Origin: Pohlia nutans
Lineage: Eukaryota; Streptophyta; Bryopsida; Bryales; Mniaceae
NCBI GenBank assembly: GCA_022496805.1
Contig: CM040087.1
Location: 8,258,001 to 8,322,000, forward strand
Direction: 5' to 3'
DNA length: 64,000 bases
Each line of letters opens with the position of its first letter. Within the stretch, counting starts at the first letter, position 1. Made by a program: the position numbers and the translations under genes. Positions 48,043-61,281 of this stretch are shown one piece after another. The notes under the pieces are model-generated. The model saw only the letters and a program-made list of their open reading frames with translations, did no database searches and was not told the DNA's origin.

Positions 48043-49585
48043 TATTCGAGATTCCAGATTCCAGATTCTGATACACAACGTGAATGTTGAAATTCAAGCC
48101 TGTGGATACTCCAAACCTGCCAGGTGTCTACCCAGCCATGACCACAGCATTATGGACTTGTCGGTGAAGATTCTCAATTCTGTCTGCAGATTCTCAAAAA
48201 AAGTGAAAACATTCTGAACTATGTCTGCAGCATAGAATGTCTCACTCGGAATGAGTTCACTTGGTCGTCATAATGAGTCCAGAATACTGATCGTCCACGT
48301 CCTGACTGATCGATGAAGAGCGAGCTGACTGCTCAGCCCAGTACTCTCTCTCTCACACGCGAAAAGTGAACTTGAAATTCCCCTTCTCTCGCCCCTCAGT
48401 GCCTCTGCTGTGGTGGCTTTGTATTTGTTCTTTTTGCAATCGATTTCTTCGGTTTGTGCCCCCAAAAAAAAAAAAATCACTTGAAATGGCATGGCCCCCC
48501 ATTAACACAGCCCGTGTGAATGGTGTGTACAGCCCCTTCTTACATGCTTTTCTTTGCACAATGGACAGTGACAAGTGAGTACGAGCAACCTTTTCGTCTC
48601 AACGTCCTGATCTAACTTAGAAGTATTCAGGGACCATTCTCACATGTACGTATGTACAGTACATCTGATTAAAAATATACATATTCAGGAGTATCGTGCA
48701 GCTTAACTTTATTTTGAAACAGATTAAAATAATTCAGTTGTGATTTTAGACTAAATAAGTTGAACTGAAACCGCTGCTCTGGAAGTCTGAAGCTTAATTT
48801 AATGAGGTGTGATAATTTCCTGAAATGTAGCGTACTGAACAGAACTTGTGATGTCGCAATCAAAAATTATTATTCATTTGTTCCTTTGTGCAAAAACAAA
48901 AAACATTCAACAGAACAAAAGGTAGAATAATGAATGAATGAGATTAGTTACAGGCGGACATTTGAACAGCTAAGTCCAAAAGAACTGGATAAGGAAATGT
49001 TCAGTGTTATCAATGCCTCGACATTAAAGCACTTAAGTACCAATATAAATGTCAAAAAGAGTGTAAACTACAAACACTCTTTGTTTGTAGTGTGGGTGCA
49101 TTTGAACTTTTCAAAGAAGCGTATAGTTTCGGTGTAAACGTATGAAACGTGAAACTTTAACTTATTGGTACAGTGCAAACATTACATCAACTTCTTGGCC
49201 ATGGATGCAGAGTTCATTGAACAGTCAACAGTGCTTGAGAAAGACAGGAGCAACCTTCCCACCGTCCACAATCCAAATCCTTCTCAACACACAACAACAT
49301 TCATTAACCCTGTAAATCAATCGACACTCCAATGAAGATTTACACAATCAATTTGCAACAGTGGAGATTATGTATCCTAAGCTAATTTTTTCTTTTACTG
49401 ATAAGAAAAATGCCGAGTCATATGAACAATTGCAAGCCGAAACCAACCCCGACTTGTGATGAGTGCACCCGCCCAATTCAAAAACCAAAATTGTTGTCAC
49501 TCAATCATTTCGTGAGTGTCTCTGTAATGTCTGTCTGATGACTAGAATCATATGTCAAGGTCCTGTTCAAGAAATATAATCTCTT

Positions 49586-51346
49586 TCAGTAATACTCGGA
49601 GTCAATGTGTTGGACGTAATACGGGTTCGTCACGGGAACGTTGGAGAAGGATAACTGAGAGCGGTACATGGGCCGCTCGCTGTTGCTGGACACATAATGT
49701 GAGTCGCCATAGAAAGGCGTGTACTGATTGTCCATGGACACAAACTCCGCGTCGTGGTGACGGTGCCGGTTGAACGACGGCATGCGCCGCACGCCATGGA
49801 AGTCGCGCCGCGGCTCGAAATCGTCCATGTACCTGTGTCATGAATCAACACTAAATCAACACTCGGGTCCCAACGTTTCAAACATACAATGTGGTGATTT
49901 CATAGCCATTTTTTTTATTATGAACAAAGCACAAATGTTATTAACCTCTAAGGCGTCTAAAACGCCCAATATGGCCATCTGCATCACTGAACTTTGCAAC
50001 GGTACCATTCTCTCAATTTTCCTCGATTTGCTGATTGCTAATACATCATTTGAAAAATCTCTCGTTCTATACTTCAAGATCAACAATGTCGATCGTGTCA
50101 AGCTCTCAAGGCGTTTTCACATAAAGCGATGATTTGCAGCAAGGGTCCAATTTTCCTACACTACAGAAAATACACAGTGGACGCTTTCAAGGAATTGACA
50201 AAGCACAGAACGAACAGAGCACAGAGTTAACAGAGCACATTACGAACAGGGGGTGCTGTTTTTAGCAAATGTGATGATTTCAGAGCTTTGTTCGTAGTGT
50301 GATGATTTCAGAGGTGAGGATGGAGTTTTAATTACCTGTCGCCGTGGTCGTAAGGTGTGACTCGGGGGCCGAAGGAAGGCAATCGGCCGAAGCCGCGGCC
50401 GAAGGAGTTGGAGCGGGTTAAGCCGCCGCCATAGCCGCCGTGGTGACCGTGCACCATGCGGTTGCCGGTGTAATGGACATCACTCACATGGCTGCCTTCG
50501 ATGTAACTGCCTTCTTTGAAGAACTCGGATTTCTTCTTCACCTTCTTCACCTTCTTGAGGGCGCGGTACGCGTCCACGAAGCCCGTGACGGTGACGCGCT
50601 GGTTGTACTGGTCGCAGATCACGTCCTGCACGCCCTCCAGCTCCTCCAGCTCCTCCTTCACTTTCTCCTGGCACTTCTCGCAGCACATGGGCACCCGCAG
50701 CTCCAGCACGGGAAGGTAGCCGCGCGCGCGCTCCGGGTACACGGACTGGGAGCGCGAGTATGGCCGCGCCGATTGCTGCTGGTGGTAGCTCGTATGGTAC
50801 GCGGGCTCCCCACAGAACACCTGCAGCAGTACTTCGTCTATTCACATCAAAAGACCCCCTTTCACAACATCTATCTAAGCCCGAAACAAAAATGCAGCCC
50901 CAATCGGAAGGAAATCAGACAGTGTAATCAACAAGCAGAATTTCAAAGGAAGCTTTCATGAACTAGACCTCTCACATTGCTCCAGTAATATGGTAACAAA
51001 ACAAACAAACAAACAACATGAACGACAACCACGAACATTCTCCTAAAAAAGTCGATAATTATGTCCATTCGATCGAGTAAATGGAAAGTAAAAGTACGTT
51101 GCACCAGACTGATATGAACCAAGTGACCACTCCCCACGCATTAGATCGATATCAATTTCTGCCTCAGTCTAAGAAAATGCTACCAGAATGTTGAACGCAC
51201 AGCTACGTTTGACGAAACAAAAAAACAGGAAAAACAACCACGAACATTCGCTTCATAAAATGCTGATACATCTATTCGATTCACAGATACCAGGAGCCAG
51301 AGTTTTTCATGCAGGGGAACCATACCTCTTGCATTCGGGTGCTCAT
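49586..51346 (-). CDS. Heavy-metal-associated (HMA) domain protein, copy 2
   Basis: Exons 51346-51326, 50820-50336 and 49832-49586, with the same borders as copy 1, giving 250 residues. The HMA core MCCEKC and RVTVTGFVD are conserved. Differences from copy 1 in exon 2 are few (FCGEP for FYGEP, SRSQ for SLSQ, VLEL for VLKL, one extra residue in the His/Gly stretch). The exon 3 protein is identical. Introns and flanks are more diverged and carry different insertions, which suggests selection on the protein. No CaaX box. It probably has the same metal- or partner-binding role as copy 1, giving two doses of one gene. Confidence 0.88.
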
Positions 51347-51599
51347 CTTTCACGTCTGCTTCAGCTCAGTCCACAACAAAAACACCGCCCACCACACGTA
51401 TAATATTGATCGATATCGACCAGTGCAGGTTGTTGATGGACCGAAGCTCCAAATGAGGCAAATCCTCTGATCTTCAAGTGCTGCAACAAAAAAATCTTCA
51501 CTACAACAAAAGATCTTCACTCACTCACTGTGACAATAGACACTCACTCTCGAGAACTGTGGAAGGTGCCGATGCTGAGAGAGGAGAGAGTCAGGGCTT

Positions 51600-51760
51600 G
51601 ATCTGCGGGAAAGGAGGAGCGTGGGGCGCTGTATAAGAATTGGCTGCTAGCCTGGGATCCAAGAAAAAAACTTGGCGGGGGGCAGGAGCGGGGCAGCTAC
51701 ACGTCGGCGCGTGGCTGGGGTGGCAGGCAGGCAGGGGCTGGAATGTACTAACTTACTGTA
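51600..51760 (-). promoter_or_regulatory. Conserved promoter region of HMA copy 2
   Basis: Nearly identical to 26690-26845, including the ACGTGT core and CCAAT motif. A few bases differ at the distal edge. Confidence 0.45.
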
Positions 51761-51785
51761 CACTAACAAGAGGAGTTTTTGATTA

Positions 51786-53869
51786 AGCTCTGGTTGAGGC
51801 TGCTATATTTAGGCCTGCTTTTGTCTTGGTGCCCATGTTCTTTTTCTTTCTTTTTTGTGCCTGAGATGGTTGAGGTCTTGAAAATCAATAAATAGATTCA
51901 AAAATGGCTCAAGCGGTCCTGTCAACGCGGTTCATTTTATGATTTTATATGAGAGATTAGGGCTATATTTAAGTTAACTTCTTAAGTAAGTTAGACAATG
52001 GAGGTTCAGGCGTTTGACCAGGGGAATTTGGTGCCGGTTTGACCAGTGAATCATGACCTGCTAAGTAAGTTACTCACCAGGCGGTGTTTATTGAGAATAT
52101 ATAATTATTTACTGTGATTCAATTAAGATGTGGTTGTTGAAATAGTTGTTGGAGAATGGTTCTTGTAGTTGTGATTAGTTTGATTTATTTGAATATTTTT
52201 CCTGACTTGTACATGAATCTTGGGCGTAAAATTCCTGTTATTTTGCCTACACAATGGATTTTTTTAAATTGGATTGAAACAATAGAGAGATGTAAAGTAG
52301 TCAAAATTTTGGATTGTGGTGTTGTGTCAAACAAAACACCCGGTTGAATCTCAAGAATAGCAAGGTGTGTCGCGCAACAAAAGTGATTAGAGTAGGAGTT
52401 TATATTTGTGAAAAGAAGGCTTGGGTGATTGTGAGTTTTGTCGGACATATGAAGCGCGTTGTGGGGATGGGTTTGACACATCGAATGAAGAGTGAGCAAA
52501 TGATTGAGTAGAGACCCTGAATCATTCCAAACCACGTGTGGACAGTGAGCAAAAAACTTGCCTTTTCGAACGGCATGAGCTCTGACATGAAAGGTGTTTC
52601 CATTTACGAATAGTTGCACTTGTGAAGACATAGCTCCATTTGCGAACACTCTCTTTCTCTCTTTCTCTCTTTCTGACAACTCGACAGTGGTTGACCACCT
52701 CAAATCTTATAGATTGGAACTCTATCACACTATATCACATCACTTTTCGTTTCTCTCATTTGAACTCCACCTGTGAACAATTGATTGACAGTGGTTGACC
52801 ACCTGGTTACAAATTGGAACTCTATCACACTATATCACGTCACTTTTCATTTCTTTCATTTAGACATAGTGGATGCCAAAAGTCAGGCTTGGTCACCCAT
52901 ATACTTTACAGATGTATCTAATGAGGAAGGACATAATGAGAAGGAGAACAACTCCAACCCTTAGACCATTCTAATTAAAGCGTAAAGTAGAAGTAGTCAA
53001 AAACAAGTTAACATTATGAGTTCAAGAGGTGATTTTAACATTACAAAAAAAAATTAGGCCTTCAAAAGGTTGCTTAGCCAAATTGCCATGCAAAAAAATT
53101 AAAAATTAAATTAACATTTTGTTCACAAAAATTTATTTAAAAATCCAGTAGAACGTAGTGACACATTAGATTTTTGTAATTGTTAAAAAAAATGTTTACT
53201 TATTTTATTTTTATTTTTATTTATCAGGGCAATTTGTTAGTATCATTTTGGAAGCCTAAATTTATTGTAATGCTTAGAGCTATTTTGGAGGAAATGATAT
53301 CCCCAATTTCGTTCCTTTGGAGTTCATATCAATTGTATGTAGTACATGAAGATATAATTTTTAGAAAATGATCTTGCTTCTTGGTATAAAGACCATGAAG
53401 TTGTTTAAATTATTTTTTAATACATGAGTAGAAGAGTGGATTGAACTTTGTTTTTTCCTTCATAATAGCCTCAACCATAGTGTAAAGCAATTGGTATCTT
53501 GCCTCCTAACTTCGTGGTTCACAAACATTCACTTCTTGAAATCTCCATTACTTTCATACAACTTATTCTATACACATTTAATATTTGACCATGGGTAATT
53601 TATAATAAGCTCATAGTGTGATTTTTGGTCAATGTGAACAATAATTATTATTATTATTATTTGATAGATATTTAAGTTTTGGCAATCATATTAAAATTTA
53701 TGTCACATCGTGAATTATAAAAAATATATATAACTATAATCGCAATATTGTAAACTGTAGAAGGTATTTGATTTGGTCACACTTACCTATTATAAACATT
53801 TTGTGCACACCCATTTTGTAATCTCACTAGTAGACAAGTTGGTTTTTAAATACTAAACTCTCACATTAA
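51786..53869. other. No gene recognised; one two-copy tandem repeat
   Basis: AT-rich. A 104-bp unit beginning GACAGTGGTTGACCACCT is repeated at 52683 and 52787, preceded by a (CTTT)-rich tract. A 172-residue minus-strand open frame (52185-52703) has no recognisable domain and overlaps these repeats, so I do not call it a gene. Confidence 0.5.
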
Positions 53870-55617
53870 TACTAATGCCTAAATACCCCCCCCCCCCCCC
53901 TTCATTCTACTAGGGAGTGTTTGTCTTTACGCTACATTTTTAAGAAGCAAAAAAATAAAAATAAATATAGTATTTTTGACATATGTTATTTGAATTATTT
54001 TTGTACATGCGTACTATAAATTTAGATTGCTGTTGCCTAAATTTTTTAATGATAAGTCTACACTACTATTGTACTATTTGAAATTAACTATAGATAGGAG
54101 AAAGTAATGATGTGTCATGATCTAAAATTTGGCTTTTTTTTTTGTTTGAACTTGATTTGAAACTGATTAAAAATTGACATGAAGTAAATTTGAAATTGAT
54201 TTCAAATTTATTCAAATTGATATGAAACTAATTTGACATATGTTTGAAATGTGTATCACTTTGAATTGATTTGACATATAATTTCAATCACACCCTCAGG
54301 TCGAAGTTACATTCTCTCTCTTTAAAATATAGGCCCTTATAACATACAAAAATGTGCTACCAGCTTACATTTTTATCTTACAAATGTATGATCGACTTTG
54401 TACATTTGGCAAGAATGAATTCCACTAAAATTACAATGGCAGAACGTGTCAGTAGGACCAGATCCCCAAGCTACACGTTTCCTTACAATTATGTATTACC
54501 CCTGAGCGTCTGTAAAGCCATCTACATCAGTCATCAAAACTTTGCAATCGTGACATTATCTCCATTTACCTTGGTTTTCTGATTGCAATACTTTGTTTAA
54601 TACTAATGCCTTAAGACCCCCCCCCCCCCCCCCTTTTCTACTAAGGAGTGTTTGTTTTTGGGTTCCATTTTTAAGAAGAAAAAAAATGAGATATATATAT
54701 TTATTTATTTATATTTATATTTATACTTTTTGACATGTAGTCAAATGAATTATTTTTGTACATGCATATTATAAATAAAAACTGCTATTGCCTAATTTTT
54801 TTAATGACAAGTCTACGGTATTATTGTAAGGTTTGAAATTAACTTTAATTAGGAGAAAGTAATGATGTGACATGATCTAAATTTTGGCTATTTTTTTTAA
54901 TCAATGTGAACGTAGTTTAGCCAATTACATCAAGTTTCATAATTAAAAAATAAATAATATATATTTTTGAAAAATAGTGAAAGTGTACCACTTTGAACTT
55001 GATTTGAAATTGATTCAAAATTGACATGGAATTGATTTGAAATTAATTCAAAATTGACAACAAATTGATTCAAGATTGACGACAAATTGTTCAAAATTGA
55101 CAACAAATTGATTCAAAATTGACATGAAATTGATTTGAAATCAATTTGACATATGTTTGAAATGTGCATCGCTTTGAATTGTCATGTCAAAGTTACACTC
55201 TCGCTCTATAAAATATAGGCCCTTATAACATACAAAAATGTACTACCGGCTTACATTTTTATCTTACAAATGTATGATCCACTTTGTACATTTGGCAAGA
55301 ATTAATTCCACTGAAATTACAATGACAAAACCTATCAGCACGAACAAATCTCCACGCCACACGTTTCCGTGCAATTATGTATTACCCCTACGTGTAGTCA
55401 TCAAAACTTTGCAATCGTGACATTATCTCCATTTACCTTGGTTTTTTGATTGCAATACTTTGTTTAATACTAATGCCTTAAGACCCCCCGCCCCCTTTCT
55501 ACTAAGGAGTGTTTGTTTTTGGGTTCCATTTTTAAGAAGAAAAAAAAATAAATATATATATAGATATATATATATATATAGATATATATATATATATAGA
55601 TATATATATATATATAG

Positions 55618-55648
<31 letters not shown>

Positions 55649-56185
55649 CTTTTTGACATGTAGTCAAATGAATTATTTTTGTACATGCATATTATAAATT
55701 AAAACTGCTATTGCCTAAATTTTTTAATGACAAGTCTATAGTACTATTGTAAGGTTTGAAATTAACTTTAATTAGGAGAAAGTAATGATGTGACATGTTC
55801 TAAAATTTGGATGATATTTTTTGTTAATCGATGTGAACGTAGTTTAGCCAATTACATCAAGTTTCATAATTAAAAAATAAATAATATATATTTTTGAAAA
55901 ATAGTGAAAGTGTATCACTTTGAACTTGATTTGAAATTGATTCAAAATTGACACAAAATTGATTTGAAATCAATTTGACATATGTTTGAAATGTGCATCA
56001 CTTTGAATTGATTTGACATATAATTTCAATCACGCCCTTATGTCAAAGTTACACTCTCTCTTTAAAATGTAGGCCCTTATAACATACAAAAATGTACTAC
56101 CAACTTACATTTTTATGTTACAAATTTATGATCCACTTTGTTAATTTAGCAATCAAAATGAATTTCACTAAAATTACAAATAATA
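53870..56185. repeat. Tandem triplication, units of about 0.73-0.87 kb
   Basis: The marker TACTAATGCC before a poly-C run is at 53870, 54601 and 55468. Each unit continues with GGAGTGTTTG, AAGAAGAAAAAA, AATTATTTTTGTACATGC and TTACATTTTTAT-type blocks, and includes a degenerate TTGATTCAAAATTGACA minisatellite. The first two end in the dispersed repeat also seen at 24988. No gene. Confidence 0.75.
55556..55645. repeat. (TA)n microsatellite with TAGA interruptions
   Basis: Regular TAGATATATATATATATA blocks inside the third tandem unit. Absent at this length from the second. Confidence 0.9.
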
Positions 56186-56312
56186 CTTTACCTTTGTCTT
56201 ATCACAAGGGCTAGCATCATACACTATAAACATTAGAATAAATATGTGATTCAACGGCTTTTTTTATAGAGGTCATTTTAGAATAAGGGGACACCACCAC
56301 CTCTTACTATTT

Positions 56313-57545
56313 CCAATTAGCTACTGACACGTGTATCTATCATAGGTTACATCTTCTTTTGGCATGTCTATAAGAAATAAAGGCATATGCTTGAAATAAT
56401 GGAATCGTAACTTTTATTTTTATAGTTTTCAGTCAAATGGCAAGAGGTCCGCACAAGGAAATAGATTCATAGCCTTGTTTCACTAGAATACCGGTAGTCA
56501 CTATCTTTGTCATGTGCCATATTTTGTGGTTAAAATGAATTTGCCTAAAAAATTACTTTTTAACATTCTCATCAAAAAGTTCATCATGAATGTCTTTTTA
56601 TCTTTTTTTTCAATGTTGCATCTATATATTACAAGTAGAGGGCAATCTATATAACACATTTGTGCCAAAAAATATTTTTTGTTGTCAAAAATCAAGAGTT
56701 CGAATATGAAACATTAATCACATACATTCTTAATGGTTATTTTTTTACCATTATTCCTCTTATATATATATATATTGATTTCATTTTTTTACCATAGCCT
56801 TATTTCTTATCATCTTTTCATTTTTTGAATATGCTTTCTCAAAATTAATCCACTATTATAGTGAAATTGCCAACACCACAAATGCATGTATACTATATGG
56901 GCCACAAACACATTTATATTAAAGGATATAAACACGTTCACACCACAAATATCTGCAAACCTATTCAAATGATGGAGGACACAAATAGATTCACACAACA
57001 TGGGGCACAAACAAACAATGCCACAAAAGAATTAAATATTATTTTGATGTTTTTTGTTAGTATTCATTGACCATCAATTTCTAATCAAGCCAACAACTGT
57101 TATGACTGTCAATAAGAAATAAAGGCATATGCTTGAATTGTTATGACTGTCAGTAAGAAATAAAGGCATATGCTTGAACTGTTATGACTGTCAATAAGAA
57201 ACAAAGGCCTATGCTTGAAATAATGGAATTGTACCTTCTTTTCATAACTTTCACTTACAATTAGCTACTGACACATGTCTCTATCGTAGGTTACATCTTC
57301 TTTTAGCATGTCTATAAGAAATAAAGACATATGCTTGAAATAATGGAATCGTAACTTTCATTTTTATAGTTTTCAGTCAAATGGCAAGAGGTCCGCACAA
57401 GGAACTAGATTCATAGCCTTGTTTCACTAGAATACCGGTAGTCACTATCTTTGTCATGTGCTATATTTTGTGATTAAAATGGATTTGCCTAAAAAAAAAT
57501 CTTTTTTAACATTCTCATCAAAAAGTTCATCAGGGATGTCTTTTA
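56313..57545. repeat. Pair of direct repeats of about 290 bp, 944 bp apart
   Basis: 56313-56600 and 57256-57545 share AATTAGCTACTGACAC, CATGTCTATAAGAAATAAAG, GCAAGAGGTCCGCACAAGGA and ATTCTCATCAAAAAGTTCAT in order. The spacer has no coding region, and I do not see a primer-binding site or TG...CA ends, so an LTR-type element is not established. Confidence 0.55.
57097..57225. repeat. Minisatellite, inverted relative to 36413
   Basis: Three units of TTATGACTGTCA(A/G)TAAGAAA followed by AAAGGCATATGCTTGAA. Confidence 0.75.
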
Positions 57546-57708
57546 TTTATTTATTTATTTTAACAAACTTTGTAAAATAAAATATAAAAAACAAACCTTT
57601 TGTCTAGCTTTTCCATGAGTCTAATCATATCTCACAAGTGATCAAAGAAATTGAGAACAACATTAGAATGTTGTTAAAACCAAATCCTCTACATCTAGAG
57701 ATATTTAA

Positions 57709-58205
57709 CCCCTAAACATCCTCACCCCTCTTTAGATTTGGAGAATTTCAAAGATGTCTTATAAAACGCAACTGAGAGGAACATTTTGAATTTGATATAT
57801 GAATAAAAGTTTTACAATATGAATTTTTTATTCTATCCATATCGTTAGATCTATAATTGCTGTCACCGATATTTTTATATAAAATTTGAAACTTCAAATT
57901 CAATTTTTTTTTGTAATTTGATTACGAATAATATATTGACAATTTGTACATGAATTTTTTTGTGATTAGTTGAAGTGTAACAACATAAGTGTAGTTATTT
58001 TTAGAGATTTGTTGGTTGCTTAATTTTATGAGTTGAGTTTTTTAAGAGCATTTTTACATTGAAATCTTCAAAATTTTGGGTGAATCACTACAACATGAAA
58101 CGAGGCATAAAAGTTTCACAACTCATCCCTCTTCTAATCAGATCACACATGCATGAAGCTAACTTCCTATAAACTATATAGTAAAAAACCCAAACTGCAA
58201 TGACG
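57709..58205. mobile_element. Truncated TTAA element related to 8128-8695
   Basis: It follows TTAA at 57705-57708 with CCCCTAAACATCCTCACC and aligns with 8128 to about 8640. The right terminus is missing. Confidence 0.6.
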
Positions 58206-58288
58206 AACGAGTATTTTATGTAATATAGGAAATAAGACCCCCTGCTACAAATCATTTGTTTGTGTGAAAATGACTTAATTTTTTCAAG

Positions 58289-58468
58289 GTTGATCTTGTA
58301 GTAAGGTAGGAGGCTCTAAACGTGTCACTTTAAGGGCTTCGAATTACTGTTGATCTTGTAGTAAGTTAGGAGGCTCTAAACCCGCTACTTTAAGGGTTGT
58401 GAATTATTGTTGATCTTGTAGTAAGGTAGGAGGCTCTGAACCCGCCACTTTAAGGGCTGTAAATTTAT
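58289..58468. repeat. 60-bp tandem repeat, three copies
   Basis: Units start at 58289, 58349 and 58409 (GTTGATCTTGTAGTAAG, then GGAGGCTCTAAAC). The period is exactly 60 bp. Confidence 0.9.
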
Positions 58469-58724
58469 GAGGACACAAGGAGAATTGAGCATGATTTTTC
58501 ACTGGAAAAAAAATCCAAGCAAAAATCAACGTACTTTGAATCAAAAAATTTGGATGTTCCTAAAATTAGTTATGAATTTTTGAAGTTGAAATGACATGGG
58601 ATCTAAAGTGGTGTTCTTCACCATGGATACATCCAAAATTTCAAAATGTTCATCCTTGGTAGTGTGCGGGTTTAGAATTGTGGCAGGTTTAGAGCCCTTT
58701 ACCTTATAGAACAAGAGTTTTTAA

Positions 58725-59047
58725 CCCCTAAATGTCCCAGCGTCCAGAAACTGGATCACGAACAGATTCCAAGCCTTGTAACTTTCTCATACAATCTTGG
58801 ATTATTTTCATCCAAGTCACCTTTGAAAGCCTATTAAATTCTTTACCAATTACAATAAATCTTTTGTGATGGAGAGTTGTTGATAATATTGAAGAGTCCT
58901 CCAACTACAAGTATGTCAAATTTGTTGGGTAGATTTCATGCTTGCAATGGTCTTCTCATGTACACCTCATGTGCATTTGAGCCATGCTAATATCTACTTT
59001 TTGAGGCTAGAACCCACTTCTGTTCAAAGGGTTGATACGTTTAGGGG
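58725..59047. mobile_element. TTAA-flanked element, CCCCTAAATGTCC / CCCCTAAACGTAT ends
   Basis: TTAA stands at 58721-58724 and 59048-59051. Arm A at about 36228-36245 (TTTGTTTATAAACTCTT) has no insertion. 323 bp, non-coding. Confidence 0.75.
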
Positions 59048-59270
59048 TTAAACAAGGTATTGCAATCAGAAAACCAAGGTAAATTGAGAAAACGTCACCA
59101 TTGCAAAGTTTCGGTGATGCAGATGGCCTTCTAGACGCGTAGGGGTAATACATAATTGCATGGAAACGTGCATCATGGGGATCTGTTCCTGTTGACAGCT
59201 TCTGCCATGCTGGCACATGCGGATAATGCAGTGAACTAGCAAATAATCTAAAATTAGAATGTACACTCAC

Positions 59271-59472
59271 CACTGATGTAGTTGTCTGTTGCTGGCATCC
59301 ATGGCTGTGTGATGTGGCTGCACCCGTAGCTACAGCTAAGGCACAAATCCCAACACCATTTTTTATTTTGTTTTTGACACAATTTGAACTTGATTCAGCA
59401 AGGAAAGAAGAATACAAGTTCCGGCCAGGTCCGGCCCGGGGAGGAGAAACCATAGTCAGCAGAGACATAAAC
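59271..59472 (-). pseudogene. Gene-like exon, arm B copy
   Basis: Between an acceptor (CTTTTAG) and a donor (CAGTG|GTGAGT) it has an open frame starting MSLLTMVSPPRAGPG and ending ATSHSHGCQQQTTTSV. Ser/Arg-rich beginnings like this occur in organelle targeting peptides, but no downstream exon was recognised. The arm A counterpart is frameshifted. Confidence 0.3.
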
Positions 59473-60966
59473 CTAAAAGTACAGTAAGAAATTGAAAGAA
59501 ATCAACCCATTCCAACACCAATTATCAGTGTTAAGGTTTCTCTGAATGTTTCATCTCAGTGCTCTACAGTGAACTTCCATTGGAATCTTCGTGAGCTTGA
59601 AGCACTCAAACTCCAAAACAGAGTTACAATTAACTTATTGACCGTATCCCCAGATAAAGGAATATTCTGTAACCGAATTCATACGACCGGAAGAACAAGC
59701 TCTTCAACTTCCCCCGGCTGGCACAGACAGGAGATTCCAAGCCCAAATAGTGAGAAGTTAGTATTTCTAGTCAAAGTTTCCTGGAAATTTTGCACATTCT
59801 CCTTCTGTAATGTCATTATTTCGAGGAAATACCAAACCTCAAAAGGCGAGATGACTAAGCACAAGCAACTTCCATTCGTTTAAAACTTAAAGAACGTTCA
59901 ATGGAATGCAACTTTATCTTTGGATTTCCAGTCGTGTGAACCGGGCCAAAATTGCACATGTGTCCGAGAAAACAGAGACTGCAATAAACTGGCTTCGCCA
60001 TTAACTCATTCAATGCCAAATTGGTAAATTGAAGGATTACCAATTGCTGTTATTCTGCACAAGAATCACATGCAGGAGTGCATTGTACGTTATCTTCACA
60101 GTCCAGGAAATGAGAGACTTGACTTGCAACCACTCGGATGTGAAGTTCTGTAGTTGCAGCGTGAATTGAGGATTATTTTCAGAGTTTATTTTCTCCAACA
60201 GTGAATTGGATCATATATATGGTATACACGTATATTACAGACACACAAGTTGCATCTGATGCCACGTCAACTCTGTAGCCGTTACATAGCTTTCGCACGA
60301 GCCACGCCAACATATATAATTAATGTATTCTTCTGTAGAAGAATGGGTTACGTTCAGATGCTCATTCCTGACATTATTGCATACAGTAGTCGACTGTACA
60401 TGTTGTGTGCCGAAATTCTACTATCTTCTTGCTTCCCAGATGATCGCCTTTTCTAAGTGGTGCATTGAACCGTTACTGAAATCCCTCCAGCTTAGTTAGA
60501 CTATGGATCACAAGTACTCAGTCAGTGTACTTGTTGAATTGCCACAGGCGATGTATATTTCTCCATACGACACGTGTTGACGTATGTATGTGAGTCTAGA
60601 TGTTGCAGAATATGAGCTTGTCTGTACTACGGTGTGCACAACTGTTGGTTGCAGTCGAAGAGATTGGTAGTACTGATCGAAGCAGCCTTAGCTAGGTCTT
60701 TCTTTACCCTAGTATATAGGTTTTCATTTGTACAGCATGGACTCTGCAGGTGCACAGGGCTCAAGCTGCTCATGATGTTTTACACCGGGCTCGCATACCA
60801 ACACTTAAAACCCATCGAACGCCACCACAGATACGAGCGAACAATTTATACATAGAATTGGTGAAAAATCCCTGACATGTTCAGAAAGCGCTCTGTGGCG
60901 TTCACACGTACGTTTGGTTCTGACATTAATTAACTGTCTGAGTTTGTTCTATTTTACGGTACATGA

Positions 60967-61278
60967 GAGCATTCCCACCCATGCACGCTAGGACTAACCC
61001 TCTCAAATTATTCATCTACATGTGAAGGGCCTTTGCACTCACACTCCCCCACCCTTGCACGCCCTTCATGTATCAAAAGTGCGCATCAAATAGTCAATGG
61101 ACCAATCACAAGTAGAATGAGAGGAATAATCATCGAATAGTCAACTCAATAGTGATTTCAAGGCCCAATTTCTAACACGCTAGAATCCAGAGTCAAGAAG
61201 CATTTTGAAAGGCCCCTTGAAACTTTTCATCCACTTCTTGAGGTCAGAGACCCTCTGAGGCCATGGGTGGCCATGCTC
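60967..61278. mobile_element. Candidate MITE, GAGCATnnCCACCCATG ends
   Basis: Inverted ends GAGCATTCCCACCCATG and (reverse complement) GAGCATGGCCACCCATG. The flanking triplets TGA and TTA do not match. The ends resemble those at 47018. Absent from arm A at the equivalent point (about 33210). Confidence 0.45.
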
Positions 61279-61281
61279 TTA

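Larger units (their letters stand above)
36939..51785. repeat. Segmental duplication unit, copy beta (with HMA gene and an internal partial copy)
   Basis: Collinear with alpha, but 39.5-41.46 kb carries an additional truncated copy of the HMA 3' flank, which then joins back to the start-side block (41465-43300). The right edge near 51785 matches that of alpha. Gene content is one HMA gene plus relics. Confidence 0.75.

Noticed and set aside
52185..52703. 172-residue minus-strand open frame
   Set aside because: No recognisable family, overlaps a tandem repeat and a pyrimidine tract, composition like surrounding AT-rich DNA.
56313..57545. LTR retrotransposon
   Set aside because: Direct repeats lack TG/CA ends, a primer-binding site and any gag or pol sequence.
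58289..58468. CRISPR-like array
   Set aside because: Units are contiguous 60-bp tandem copies without unique spacers, in eukaryotic DNA.
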